Part shown: positions 26,991 to 36,586 of the stretch, one piece after another
Position numbering within the stretch: the first letter of the stretch is position 1
How the letters are laid out: every line of letters begins with the position of its first letter
Assembly: GCA_964650845.1 (NCBI GenBank)
Contig: CAZYXR010000002.1
Span: 1-64,000, forward strand
Direction: 5' to 3'
DNA from: UBA7692 sp964650845
Lineage (GTDB): Bacteria > Bacteroidota > Bacteroidia > Chitinophagales > LD1
Length of the DNA stretch: 64,000 nt
The notes under the pieces: generated by a model
What the model was told of the DNA's origin: nothing
The model's database searches: none
What the model saw: only the letters and a program-made list of their open reading frames with translations
Program-made: the position numbers and the translations under genes

Positions 26991-28004
26991 ATGAAAAATC
27001 TTTTTTGGGGAGGTTATATTCTTGTTGTTTGCTTATCGCTATTAATAGCAATTGAGTGGGTGTGTATGGGCAGCTTAAAATCTAAAGGAATTGCACAGTC
27101 TTTTTTTTTTAGCAACGAAACAAAAGAAGAATTTACCAACTACTATCAAGGGTTTCGTTTTGATTTAATTGACCCCTTGTTGGGTTGGGGAAGAACACCA
27201 AAAGATGTAACAAGGGCGGGCTATACCTTTGATAATGATTGCGTTTCGTTAGAAAATACTCGGGGCAACATTACTATCATAGTAACAGGGGGATCTACTT
27301 CTGATGTTATTTTACATCCTGAAAATTGGCCTATACTATTGCAAAAACTGCTTAATGAAAACCAAGTATCTGCAAAAGTTGTAGTAGCAGCCGTAGGCGG
27401 TTACAACAGCGGACAGGAATTGTTTAAAATGGTTCGCGATGGCATAACTTGCAATCCCACTATTCACATTTCGTATTGCGGAGCAAACGAAGTTGAAACC
27501 CCGGCTTATGTGTCGGAGTATGAATATGCCGCATACAAGGATATGATGAATGGGAGCAATGTTCCCGCTTTGCTGCCTAATACAGTTATGGTAATTCGTT
27601 CGTGGATATATTCAAAAGATGAAATGCATCTCAAACAACAAAATGAGTTTATACCTTTTGATTTTTATGCGCGAAATATGCAACTAATGTATGGCATCAG
27701 TTATGCCAACAACTATACTTTTTTAGGGATATTGCAACCCGTGGTCAATAGCGGGAGCTATCAACAACCTGAAGTGGAAGTCAAGAACGACTGGCGTTCA
27801 ACGCAATACAAGGAAAATTATCCGGCTATGAAATTGTTTGCCGACTCCACTCCTTATATGGCTAATTTTTCAAACGTATTTGACACTTGTACAGGTAAAG
27901 TTTTTTTAGATGATTGCCATTTAACAGATGGTTATCAAAAAATAATTGCAGTGAAAGTATATGACGAATTAGTGAAACGCAATCTATTGACCACAATAAA
28001 ATGA
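26991..28004 (+). CDS. SGNH-hydrolase-like protein with N-terminal membrane anchor
   Basis: 337 residues. One hydrophobic segment (about 4-25) is followed by SGNH-fold blocks: GGSTSD (Ser102), AVGGYNSGQ (Gly), CGANE (Asn166) and DDCHLTDG (Asp307/His310). All four block residues are present, so esterase or acyltransferase chemistry on an extracytoplasmic substrate is plausible. Two further SGNH-like genes lie at 43702-44932 and 48288-49658, at the edges of the oxygenase cluster. Substrate unknown. Confidence 0.68.
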   Translation: MKNLFWGGYILVVCLSLLIAIEWVCMGSLKSKGIAQSFFFSNETKEEFTNYYQGFRFDLIDPLLGWGRTPKDVTRAGYTFDNDCVSLENTRGNITIIVTGGSTSDVILHPENWPILLQKLLNENQVSAKVVVAAVGGYNSGQELFKMVRDGITCNPTIHISYCGANEVETPAYVSEYEYAAYKDMMNGSNVPALLPNTVMVIRSWIYSKDEMHLKQQNEFIPFDFYARNMQLMYGISYANNYTFLGILQPVVNSGSYQQPEVEVKNDWRSTQYKENYPAMKLFADSTPYMANFSNVFDTCTGKVFLDDCHLTDGYQKIIAVKVYDELVKRNLLTTIK

Positions 28005-28061
28005 AGCAAAGAGATTTGTCAGATATTTTCAGGTGGTACGAAAACAATATTGCGTTTTTTT

Positions 28062-28096
28062 GACTTATCAACCCAAGTTGGCTAAGTCGATTTTTT
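28062..28096 (+). terminator. Probable terminator after the first SGNH gene
   Basis: Hairpin GACTTA / TAAGTC (28062-28067 and 28083-28088) with inner CAAC / GTTG pairing, followed by GATTTTTT. Confidence 0.55.
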
Positions 28097-28117
28097 AATC
28101 GTTTTTTTTGATGGTCA

Positions 28118-28876
28118 TCATTTTCCCCGAAACAAAACCTTGTTTTTACTTGTGCTATAAAATGACCTAAAGAAGGAATGAAAATAATATTGTATCAACT
28201 CATTCAAAACATTTACAATACTTGATAACTTGGTTGATGTGGCGGTGCCGCTTATTCTTTGTTGCTGCTCCACAGGAATTTCTATTATTCTAAATTTCTT
28301 TCGGGACGCCTCAATAATTACTTCCGCAAGCATAAAAATACCGTTTGCCTTTATATCTATTTCTTTAAAAATGGCTGTTCTATATAAGTGAATCCAATTA
28401 TAATCCTTCAGATTTAGCCCAAACAACACAGAAACTAAAAAATGATAGGTCAACGAGTTAAATAGCATCATTTTAGAATAGCCCGCTCTTTGCATTCTAT
28501 AACTAATTACAATGTCGCAATTAGAATGTTCTTGTAAAAAAAGGTTTAGTGTTTTTTCATCAACAGGGCTGTCAACTGGTACGCATATAGCATACTCGGA
28601 TTCGCATATATTTAATGCACTTTTTACAGCACCCCCAAAACCTTTATTTGTCAAATGAGTAATGCACTTGACATTTGTATGCTCTGCCAAAAACACATCA
28701 ATAATATGTTGCGAAGTGTCAGAGCTTGCATCATTTACAATAATTATCTCAAAATCAACAAGTAATAAAAAGGCGGAACTATAGGTTTTTGATAATGATT
28801 CTAACAAATATTCCTCTTCATTATACACAGGAACAATGATGGAAAGAGGTGTACTATACTTTGACAATAGATCCAT
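28118..28876 (-). CDS. Family 2 glycosyltransferase
   Basis: 252 residues. The GT-A fold has SIIVPVYNEEEYL at the N-terminus, IIVNDASSD, NKGFGGAVKSALN and a metal-binding acidic motif VPVDSPVDE. No C-terminal membrane segments are seen, unlike GtrB-type enzymes, so it is probably cytosolic or peripheral. Its start overlaps the end of the Gfo/Idh/MocA gene by 23 bases, so the two are translated together. Donor sugar is unknown. Confidence 0.85.
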   Translation of the reverse strand: MDLLSKYSTPLSIIVPVYNEEEYLLESLSKTYSSAFLLLVDFEIIIVNDASSDTSQHIIDVFLAEHTNVKCITHLTNKGFGGAVKSALNICESEYAICVPVDSPVDEKTLNLFLQEHSNCDIVISYRMQRAGYSKMMLFNSLTYHFLVSVLFGLNLKDYNWIHLYRTAIFKEIDIKANGIFMLAEVIIEASRKKFRIIEIPVEQQQRISGTATSTKLSSIVNVLNELIQYYFHSFFRSFYSTSKNKVLFRGK

Positions 28877-29846
28877 TGGCTATAACACTTTTTTCAATCG
28901 CTTCAATCACTTTTACAACATTTAATCCATTACTCCAGCCGCTTAAAGGTTTTTTATTGTCTAAAACACAGGTAATAAAATGATAAAGTTCATTATACAA
29001 AGGGGTGTTTTTAGGTTTTTCGATTTGCTCTGAATGAATAAATCGATCTCTTCCGCTTTCATCTATATCGTTAGAAAGAGTGGTTTTGTATCTGTATATG
29101 GTTGCTTTATTTTCAGGGGTCATTTCATCAAAATAGATGCAACCTTGATTTCCTATAATTTTCATTACTCTTGTTTTTATTGGTTCTATCCAAGAAACAA
29201 AGATATCCACAGAAACGTCATTTGGGTAACTTAGGTGAATATTGCATGAATCAATTTTATCACTCTTTAATATTCTGTTTCCTGTTGCGCTTACACTTAT
29301 CGGAACATCGGTCAATAAAAAATTAGAGATAGCAATATCGTGTGTTGCCAAGTCATAAATAACATCAGTGTCATATCTTATGGGTCCAAAATTACATCGC
29401 TGAAAATGTAGTTGTCGAACCGCTCCAATATCTCCATTGTTCAACAATTCTTTGGCATTGATGATAGTTTCGTTGTACAAATAGGTGTGTCCAACCATTA
29501 GTATTGATGAGTGGGCTTCTGCAATTCCCCCTAAAACCTCACATTCTTTTGCGGTTTCGGCTAGCGGCTTTTCACAAAACACATGTTTGTTTACCAGTAA
29601 CAATCGTCTAGCTAAATCAAAATGACTGCTAAGTTCCGTTGCTATTATTACAGCATTAACCGAATGGTCTTGCTCTATAGCAGAGAGAGTATCGTAGAAC
29701 TGGATGTCAGGATTTTGTTTTTGTATTGCTGCTTTGCGGGTAGGTGAAATTTCAAACAGTTTTATGTTCGTAATACTTTCTATTGCTCTGCACGTTTGTA
29801 AAATTTTATTTCCCCAATAGCCACAACCAATTATCGCTATATTCAT
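28854..29846 (-). CDS. Gfo/Idh/MocA family NAD(P)-dependent oxidoreductase
   Basis: 330 residues. The N-terminal Rossmann motif AIIGCGYWGNK is followed by ATELSSHFDLARRLL and CEKPLAETAKECE (catalytic Lys in EKP), then a C-terminal beta-sheet domain. Such enzymes oxidise or reduce sugar nucleotides, for example on the way to amino sugars and uronic acids. Coupled to the family 2 glycosyltransferase downstream, which supports a glycan role. Confidence 0.88.
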   Translation of the reverse strand: MNIAIIGCGYWGNKILQTCRAIESITNIKLFEISPTRKAAIQKQNPDIQFYDTLSAIEQDHSVNAVIIATELSSHFDLARRLLLVNKHVFCEKPLAETAKECEVLGGIAEAHSSILMVGHTYLYNETIINAKELLNNGDIGAVRQLHFQRCNFGPIRYDTDVIYDLATHDIAISNFLLTDVPISVSATGNRILKSDKIDSCNIHLSYPNDVSVDIFVSWIEPIKTRVMKIIGNQGCIYFDEMTPENKATIYRYKTTLSNDIDESGRDRFIHSEQIEKPKNTPLYNELYHFITCVLDNKKPLSGWSNGLNVVKVIEAIEKSVIANGSIVKV

Positions 29847-30033
29847 TTGTAAACAAGCAAGATTTTATTCTAAAAAAAGGGGTGAAGATATTCAAGAATT
29901 AGTATTGAAAATTACCGAACACTCTAAGTTTTGGGAAGCCCCCAAAAGTAGCATTGGGTAAAAAAATGTCGAAAGCAAAGGTAGTAAAAAACATTTGCGC
30001 TTACTTTATTTGAATTCAACAACATCAATCAAT

Positions 30034-31752
30034 TCAAATATCTTCAAACTTAATGGTATAGTAGTATAAGGGGCCCTTTTCATAATCTATCCTATTGATA
30101 TAAAAGTCACCAGGAGTTTTATGATAATACATATTTTTATTGTGAACAATTTTCAAATAGGACTGTAGAAACTCCATTTCGTTGTCTGCGGATACGATTA
30201 TCACATTATCCTCCATCTTACTTATAGCCTGATAGAAATCAACTACTTTTCTTGAGTTACAATCGCATAAATCATCAAGAAACTTACCATACTGAGGAAA
30301 AAGAGGCATCTCTGCCATATTAAAATATGCAATTGTACCTACCTTATCGAATTTATGCAATTGTGTTGGTGATCCGAAAAAAATTGTTTTTGAGCTTTTG
30401 TCTAAAAGCAATATCCTGTTACGTGCTATTTGGTTTATCTCTGTTTCTACCAACTCCATATTTTTTGAGTTTTGCCTAAAATCGGCAGCATACCGATACT
30501 CTGTGAGGAATGAAAATAAAACAACTCCACCAAGAGCGACCATATAAAGAAGTGTAGAACGATTCCGGCAATAAAAAGTGCCTCGTGTTTCGCGAAAAAT
30601 AAAAAAGAGATTACAGAAAGTATAAATTTGAGATAAGTGGATATAGTGCCTGTCTTCCATTGTTATGGTGTACGCGACTGCGAAAATCATACCCCAAAAA
30701 CATACTTGAAAAAAGACATATTCTTTCCTTTTTGATTGTAAATGGGTAAGTACAAAAATTAAGAATAGAAAATTCAATAAAACATATTGCAGATGTTGAG
30801 TTATTGTGGTTCCACTGGCACTCCATATACGCTCAATTCTTTCCGATATTTTGAAAGTACCCTCGCAGCTAATCTTCTTTTTCGCCATTGATTGGATAAA
30901 ATCAACGGTTATTTCTTCTTCATCGTTAATAAAGAAATTTGAAACCGCGTCCATTTTCATACTGTCTTTTGGCGAAGCCGAATCAAGCATACATTCATTT
31001 AACCCGCCATCTGCAACATAGTACAATGCCCCTTCGGTTTGTTTAAGAAACGGACTATCGTCAAGAGAGTTAAAAGACAAGTGCGTTATTGCCAATCCGG
31101 GCAAAAGCAATAAAAAAATTATAATGATTGCCTTAAGTTTCTGAGAAGTATTAATAACAATGAATACACCTACAATTATTGATGCCGCCAACGCGGTTTC
31201 TTGTCGGCATAAAAACCCTATCAGGTAAATACACAAAGGAACAAGCAGTAAGGCTATGGTTTTAAATTGAAACCCGATGTTTTTAATAAGGGCATATAGC
31301 AGCGGCAAAGTTGCACCACAAAGAATGATCGACAACCCTGTTAAACTGTTGGGTTTAAATAGAGAAGGAGTAATAATTGCAAAGAAAAGGATAGTAAAAA
31401 AGCATAGTTGCTTTCCTTTTGGGTCTTTTATTCTTTGGTAAAGCATCACAAAAGCTACTCCATAGCCTATCCAGTAAAGAAAAATAACTGTCCACCCATA
31501 AACTGCAATATCAGGCATCTTTTGTTGTAGCCACCTAAGAAGGTCTGATATGCCAAACATTCCGTAGATATAAGTATGTGTGATTGTATCTCTTGTGGCG
31601 ATACCTACTGTGGCGTGCGCCATAAATCCGTCATTATGATCCCAATGGCGAGGCAGGAAAAAGCAAGCGGAAAAGTAAAGAATAGAGTAGAAAAAGAAAA
31701 TACCAAGCGGATGATTTAAAAGAGTTGTAACTCTATTTTCTTGATTTTTCAC
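30034..31752 (-). CDS. Large polytopic membrane protein of unknown function
   Basis: 572 residues with nine or more hydrophobic segments over the first 430 residues and a soluble C-terminal domain of about 140 residues. The first extracytoplasmic loop has PRHWDHNDGFMAHATVG. The layout recalls lipid-linked-sugar glycosyltransferases or O-antigen-type membrane proteins, but I recognise no family motif. Upstream on the opposite strand lies the oxygenase operon, 332 bases away. Confidence 0.55.
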   Translation of the reverse strand: MKNQENRVTTLLNHPLGIFFFYSILYFSACFFLPRHWDHNDGFMAHATVGIATRDTITHTYIYGMFGISDLLRWLQQKMPDIAVYGWTVIFLYWIGYGVAFVMLYQRIKDPKGKQLCFFTILFFAIITPSLFKPNSLTGLSIILCGATLPLLYALIKNIGFQFKTIALLLVPLCIYLIGFLCRQETALAASIIVGVFIVINTSQKLKAIIIIFLLLLPGLAITHLSFNSLDDSPFLKQTEGALYYVADGGLNECMLDSASPKDSMKMDAVSNFFINDEEEITVDFIQSMAKKKISCEGTFKISERIERIWSASGTTITQHLQYVLLNFLFLIFVLTHLQSKRKEYVFFQVCFWGMIFAVAYTITMEDRHYIHLSQIYTFCNLFFIFRETRGTFYCRNRSTLLYMVALGGVVLFSFLTEYRYAADFRQNSKNMELVETEINQIARNRILLLDKSSKTIFFGSPTQLHKFDKVGTIAYFNMAEMPLFPQYGKFLDDLCDCNSRKVVDFYQAISKMEDNVIIVSADNEMEFLQSYLKIVHNKNMYYHKTPGDFYINRIDYEKGPLYYYTIKFEDI

Positions 31753-32061
31753 AGTTGTTTATTTTTTTTGAAGTACGACAACTTAAAATGTTTAATTTCA
31801 TGTAATTATGTAGATGTATGTAAGGGTTTTTCGATTGTCATGTCTAAACGCGCATTCTTTAAATGATGTTGATGTTAACGCTCTTGATATTTTGAACAAA
31901 GAGGAAGTTGTTGATAAACTGTACCATTGTTAGTGCTGATTTTTGGAGGTAAGTTTAGTATAAAATACGAAGAACGTTTTTACAGAATATTGCCTAACTA
32001 TAAACAGGTCGTGAGCTGTAGTAATGTTTTGTGTAGCACTTTTTATTGAAGGTTTTTTTGA

Positions 32062-32069
32062 TACATTTG
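32062..32069 (+). promoter_or_regulatory. Probable -7 element of the oxygenase / radical SAM operon
   Basis: TACATTTG is an exact TAnnTTTG match 15 bases before the ATG at 32085, with a T-rich -33 region about 18 bases upstream. The rest of the 31753-32084 gap shows no gene. Confidence 0.5.
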
Positions 32070-32084
32070 ACCATTGCATGTTGT

Positions 32085-33557
32085 ATGAAGGTATTATTCT
32101 TAAATCCTCCTGATAAAAATACCGTTCCAGAGGCTCCTGATGATAGCGGAGAAGGCTATTTAGAAGCTGACGACTATGGGTATTTCCCCCCATTGGGGAT
32201 GTTGTATGTGCTCTCCTATACAGAAAAAAAACACCCTCATCATCAGTATTTTTTTATTGATGCCGTAGGCGAAAAGTTAGACTACGAAAAACTCCATCAC
32301 CGCATTAGTGCAATTAAACCCGATATTGTTGGTATCACGAGTTTCACTATATCATTGACCGATGTAGTTTTATCTGCGCAGGTAGTAAGAAAGATTGTTC
32401 CTGATTCGCATATATGTCTTGGAGGGCATCATCCTACTGCTTTTGCTTATGAAGCGACTCAATTGTCAGCATTTGATTCTATTGTGGTAGGCGAAGGTGA
32501 GTATGCATTTTCAGAGCTTGTTTACAGAATAGAAAATAGTTTGGACTACACAGATATTTTAGGCGTTTACACTAAAGATTCTATCCGTAATTTTATTCAG
32601 CAAGAATTTAAAGACACCCGTTTCTTGGCGCACATGAATGTGCCCCCGGCATACGTGGAGGAAGTGGATGATATACCGCCTCCCAATAGAGATTACATAA
32701 AACATATTAGCTACAACAGCATTGTAGGGGTTAGTGGTAAGTTAGCTACTATGATATCAACCAGAGGCTGCCCTTACAAATGCACGTTTTGTGATGTGCC
32801 ATACAAAAAATACAGGCAACGAGATTTGGATTTGGTTATGGACGAGATTGAAACATGCCTTGCCATGGGATATGACGAGTTTCATTTTTATGACGATTTA
32901 TTTAATGTAAATGCTAAGAAGATAATTTCATTTTGCGATGCTCTTGAAAGACGAAATTTGAATATTGTGTGGGACTTCAGAGGAAGAGTGAATGGTGTTA
33001 CAAGAGAGTCGTTGGTTAGGGCTAAGGAAGTTGGTTTAAGGCAAATTTCTTTCGGAATAGAAACAGGCTCAGATATAGGGTTGCAAACTTTACGCAAGGG
33101 CACGAACACAGAACAAATGCTTAATTGTTTTGAATGGTGCAAAGAATTAGGAATAAAAACTGTTGCCAATTTTATGATCGGGCTTCCTCATGAAAAATCT
33201 GTACAGGATATACGAGATAACGTAGATTTTCTAATCCGCTTAAATCCCAACTATACCCTGATTAATGTTTTAAGTTTATATCCTCATACTGAAGTTCACA
33301 AGCAAGCACTTGCGAAGGGCTTGGCTAAAGAAGGCGAGTGGGAAAGATTTTCGCTCGACCCTCTAAACTACAAATTCAGAGTAGAGCATTGGACAGAGTA
33401 TGTTAGTGAAGCAGAATTGGTTAAACTTCAACGAGAGTCTTACAAAAGGTTTTATTTCCGCCCTCGATACATTTGGAACAGCATTAGAACTATAACAACG
33501 GCACACGAGTTAAAATCAAAAATGCGTGGGGTGATGAAACTATTAAGTATGAATTAG
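32085..33557 (+). CDS. B12-binding-domain radical SAM protein
   Basis: 490 residues. The N-terminal half is a cobalamin-binding-type Rossmann domain (KVLFLNPP, KPDIVGITSFTISL, ICLGGHHPTAF, VVGEGEYAF). The radical SAM core has RGCPYKCTFC with Cys229/233/236 and later FGIETGSD and ANFMIGLPHE. Relatives of this architecture (BchE-like) include methyltransferases and ring-forming enzymes, so the reaction cannot be assigned. Start ATG 32085 follows a promoter motif; an in-frame TTG at 32046 would precede it. First gene of the long operon. Confidence 0.88.
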   Translation: MKVLFLNPPDKNTVPEAPDDSGEGYLEADDYGYFPPLGMLYVLSYTEKKHPHHQYFFIDAVGEKLDYEKLHHRISAIKPDIVGITSFTISLTDVVLSAQVVRKIVPDSHICLGGHHPTAFAYEATQLSAFDSIVVGEGEYAFSELVYRIENSLDYTDILGVYTKDSIRNFIQQEFKDTRFLAHMNVPPAYVEEVDDIPPPNRDYIKHISYNSIVGVSGKLATMISTRGCPYKCTFCDVPYKKYRQRDLDLVMDEIETCLAMGYDEFHFYDDLFNVNAKKIISFCDALERRNLNIVWDFRGRVNGVTRESLVRAKEVGLRQISFGIETGSDIGLQTLRKGTNTEQMLNCFEWCKELGIKTVANFMIGLPHEKSVQDIRDNVDFLIRLNPNYTLINVLSLYPHTEVHKQALAKGLAKEGEWERFSLDPLNYKFRVEHWTEYVSEAELVKLQRESYKRFYFRPRYIWNSIRTITTAHELKSKMRGVMKLLSMN

Positions 33558-33683
33558 AGGAGATTCAACACAGAGAACTTCGTCAATAGGTTTGTTTTAC
33601 CAATGAGAGAATTAGGAAAATAATAATATTTATTTGAGCTTTGAGAGGTATGGATAAATAAACAGTTTAAAGAAAGTACAATA

Positions 33684-34670
33684 ATGATAACCGAATTAAT
33701 CAACAAAATAACCAAAAGGTCATCTAACGAGATTGTTAAGTGGCTGCCGATAAAACAAAGTTTTATCAACGAAGAAGAATATACCAATGTTATTCACGAC
33801 AAAGGATATGTGATTGCGGGAAAGTTAACTGAAGACCAGTTGAGCCAACTAAGAAAGCTGTATAGCGAATTGCATAATTTTCAACAGCAAGAGGGTGGGA
33901 TGTTTTATAGTGTGTATTCGCGAGATGTTGCCTACCGTAAAAAGGTAAACGATGATATTCGCGCTATTTTAAAGCCAACGTACGATACCCTTTTCCACCA
34001 CTACAAAACCGTTATCAATTCTTATATTGTAAAAGTAAGTGGCCCCGAAAGCGAATTTTCACTACATCAAGATTCTACAGGATTGGATGAAATGATTTAT
34101 TCGTGTCTGAGCGTGTGGATTCCTTTGCAGGACACAAATTACACAAACGGCTGCTTGAGTGTGGTTCCGCACAGCCACAAAATGTTTTCGCCATATCGAG
34201 GAATTTCGTTTCCGCAGCAATTTGAAAGCATCAGTAACACCGTTCGCAAATATTTACAGCCAATAGAAATGAAGGCGGGAGAAATATTATTGTTTGACAA
34301 TCGTTTAGTTCACACATCAGGTGTAAATAGTTCGGGCGAAGATAGGGTTGTGGTAATGTCTGGCATCTTCCCGTCTGATGCAAAAATAGTTTCTTGTTAT
34401 AAAGACGCAACTGTTGAAAACAGCCCAATAGAAATTATTGAACAAGCCGATGATTATCTCATCACATTCGAAAATTTCTTCCACGATTGCACTTGCCGCC
34501 CCGAAACAGGAACTTTAATTGGCACATCGAATTGGGACACATCGCAGATGAGTGAAAAGCAATTTTTGGTTCTTTGTAAAGAATATGGATTGAAAGAAAA
34601 CAGCAACTGCGATTATTGGAAAGCATCCGAACGACAATCAATCATAGGCGAACCCGTTACGAAACAATGA
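33684..34670 (+). CDS. Phytanoyl-CoA dioxygenase (PhyH) family protein 1
   Basis: 328 residues, Fe(II)/2OG-dependent dioxygenase fold. The facial triad is intact: His128-Gln-Asp130 and distal His210 in LVHTSGVNSS, with Arg221 positioned to bind 2OG. C-terminal CRPETGTL is shared with the next gene. The N-terminal 30 residues form an extension beyond the usual GYV start. It ends in ATGA shared with the next gene. Substrate unknown: PhyH proteins hydroxylate many small molecules, not only phytanoyl-CoA. Confidence 0.88.
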   Translation: MITELINKITKRSSNEIVKWLPIKQSFINEEEYTNVIHDKGYVIAGKLTEDQLSQLRKLYSELHNFQQQEGGMFYSVYSRDVAYRKKVNDDIRAILKPTYDTLFHHYKTVINSYIVKVSGPESEFSLHQDSTGLDEMIYSCLSVWIPLQDTNYTNGCLSVVPHSHKMFSPYRGISFPQQFESISNTVRKYLQPIEMKAGEILLFDNRLVHTSGVNSSGEDRVVVMSGIFPSDAKIVSCYKDATVENSPIEIIEQADDYLITFENFFHDCTCRPETGTLIGTSNWDTSQMSEKQFLVLCKEYGLKENSNCDYWKASERQSIIGEPVTKQ

Positions 34671-35476
34671 CCTCGATTTTTAAAAACGAAGCGCATCAAA
34701 AAGAAATCAGCCAAAAAGGATTTGTTCAAATTCCTCTTTTGTCGGAGTTTGCTATAAAGGAGCTACTCCTGTTTTTTGAGCAGCAAACAGAGAATGTAAT
34801 TGAGCCATTTCATACAACCCACTTCAGTACTAATAAAAATTATAAGCAAGCTACGCATGATATTATCAGCAAAATAGTTTTTGCCGCAGTGGAGCCATTG
34901 TTAGATAATTTCATACCTGTTTTTGGCAATTTTATGGTGAAGCAAGCGGCCGAAAATGTGTTTATGCCATTGCATGCCGATTGGACGTATGTGGATGAGA
35001 ACAAATACAGAAGCATAGCGATTTGGATTCCACTAATAGATACTGACGAAGGAAACGGTTGCTTGGGTGTTATAGAAGGTTCTCATACAATAATGAACAA
35101 AATTAGAGGGCCAAGAATTCAACAAAGCAGTTACACCCACGATAAGGAATGGGTAAAAACTTTGGGGAAATTATTACCAGCAAAAGCCGGAAGTGCAGTA
35201 ATATACGATCACGGCTTGTTGCATTTCTCTCCACCAAACCGAAGTGGAAAAATTCGCCCTGCTCTTAATTTATCGCTTGTACCTATGGATGCCGAAACAA
35301 TTCATTATTGTATTCCAGAAGGCGCGAGTGAAATAGAGTTATACAAAGTCGAAAATCCACAATTCTATATTCATTACAACAATTTTCAGCGACCAGAAAC
35401 AGGAACATTGACAGTAAAATTACCGACTGCCACAGTATCGTTCATTGATGAAAAAATGAAAGCACTTTGTGTGTAG
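34667..35476 (+). CDS. Phytanoyl-CoA dioxygenase (PhyH) family protein 2
   Basis: 269 residues. Triad His103-Ala-Asp105 and His186 (LLHFSPPNRSG), with Arg197. It shares the GFVQIPLLSEF N-terminus and the PETGTL C-terminus with paralogue 1. Its ATG overlaps the TGA of the preceding gene (ATGA), a clear sign of translational coupling; a longer in-frame frame from 34616 lies inside that gene and is not used. Confidence 0.88.
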   Translation: MTSIFKNEAHQKEISQKGFVQIPLLSEFAIKELLLFFEQQTENVIEPFHTTHFSTNKNYKQATHDIISKIVFAAVEPLLDNFIPVFGNFMVKQAAENVFMPLHADWTYVDENKYRSIAIWIPLIDTDEGNGCLGVIEGSHTIMNKIRGPRIQQSSYTHDKEWVKTLGKLLPAKAGSAVIYDHGLLHFSPPNRSGKIRPALNLSLVPMDAETIHYCIPEGASEIELYKVENPQFYIHYNNFQRPETGTLTVKLPTATVSFIDEKMKALCV

Positions 35477-35566
35477 TATAAAATTGATTGAGGCGCATTC
35501 GTGTTTGATGAAATTGTTTTTGTTTCAAAAGGAAATCAATATTTTCGAGGAAAATAACATCAACAA

Positions 35567-36547
35567 ATGAGTGTAGGTAAAATTTTTTCTTCTTCCCCAA
35601 TAAAGTTAATCACTAATCTATTCGGAAAAAGAGATGAAGACTGTTCAATCTCCTCCCAACAACAAAGTGGCAAAGGGAAGCAGCGGATCGATATGTGGGA
35701 CTTTCCAACAATGTCTATGGACGATATGTTGAAAAAAGAAACAGCAATCACCGACCTTTACGACAATAAAAAAAATGGATACTTAGTCAAAGGGTTTTTG
35801 AGTCAAGAAGAAGTAGAGTTTGCGTTAGCTAACTTGAAAAAACTTAACGCGACCTCTAATGGAGAATTTCCTAAGGGAGCTGGTTATAGTAACCCTAAAA
35901 CTTTTTCTATGCTAGCAGATGAAAAAATAGGGGTAAGCGAAGAATTATTAGATCAATACTTGGCAGAAATTGAACAATATCGTTTGACGCTAGATAATAT
36001 ATTCCCTTTTGGCTACGAGGAGCGACTGCTTAATTTTTTCTCATCTATTGAAAGTAATATTGATGTAAAAATACCAGTTATCAAAAGAGGTAAAGACTTA
36101 AAACAGTTAACAACATCCACTTTTAGATTTTGCTATCCTGATGGCGGAGGAATGAATACTCATGTTGGAAATATGTTTCCTACAATTTATCCATTGTTTT
36201 ACAGTTTCTTAAATAAACTAATGAATATTGAACGCCAAATCAGTTATTTCGTAATGCTTTCGAAGCCAGAAGAAGGAGGAGATTTAGTGCTTTTTGATGC
36301 GCTCTGGGGGGATTTTGTACTATATGACCCAGTAAATAGAAGTATAATAAAGGCAGACGGAAAAAGAGTATTGCTAGCAGATTTGGATAGTCAACCTATT
36401 AGTCCAAATCCTGGCGATTTGATTCTATTTAACGGAGGTGATATATGGCACAAAGTGGATAATCTTTCGGGTTCTAGAAGCAGAATAACAGTGGGAGGCT
36501 TTTTAGCAAAAACGATAAATAACTCAAATATTTATGTTTGGTCGTAG
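35567..36547 (+). CDS. 2OG-Fe(II) oxygenase-like protein with HxG motif
   Basis: 326 residues. It is not a PhyH paralogue. The C-terminal half has the double-stranded beta-helix pattern: FRFCYPDGGGMNTHVG, ISYFVMLSKPEEGGDLVLF, then NPGDLILFNGGDIWHKV and an Arg in SRSRITVGG. His199 and His295 are candidate iron ligands, but the position of the usual acidic ligand is Gly201 (H-V-G in place of H-x-D). Known non-haem halogenases have HxG or HxA here. It could also be a hydroxylase with an offset ligand or an inactive protein. N-terminal 60 residues are polar, with no signal peptide. Confidence 0.7.
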   Translation: MSVGKIFSSSPIKLITNLFGKRDEDCSISSQQQSGKGKQRIDMWDFPTMSMDDMLKKETAITDLYDNKKNGYLVKGFLSQEEVEFALANLKKLNATSNGEFPKGAGYSNPKTFSMLADEKIGVSEELLDQYLAEIEQYRLTLDNIFPFGYEERLLNFFSSIESNIDVKIPVIKRGKDLKQLTTSTFRFCYPDGGGMNTHVGNMFPTIYPLFYSFLNKLMNIERQISYFVMLSKPEEGGDLVLFDALWGDFVLYDPVNRSIIKADGKRVLLADLDSQPISPNPGDLILFNGGDIWHKVDNLSGSRSRITVGGFLAKTINNSNIYVWS

Positions 36548-36586
36548 TTGTGATTGAATCATTAGCCGGAGCATACAAACCTCAAT

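Noticed and set aside
34616..34667. A longer start for PhyH paralogue 2
   Set aside because: The extension lies inside paralogue 1, and the ATGA overlap at 34667 gives a natural coupled start with a normal PhyH N-terminus.
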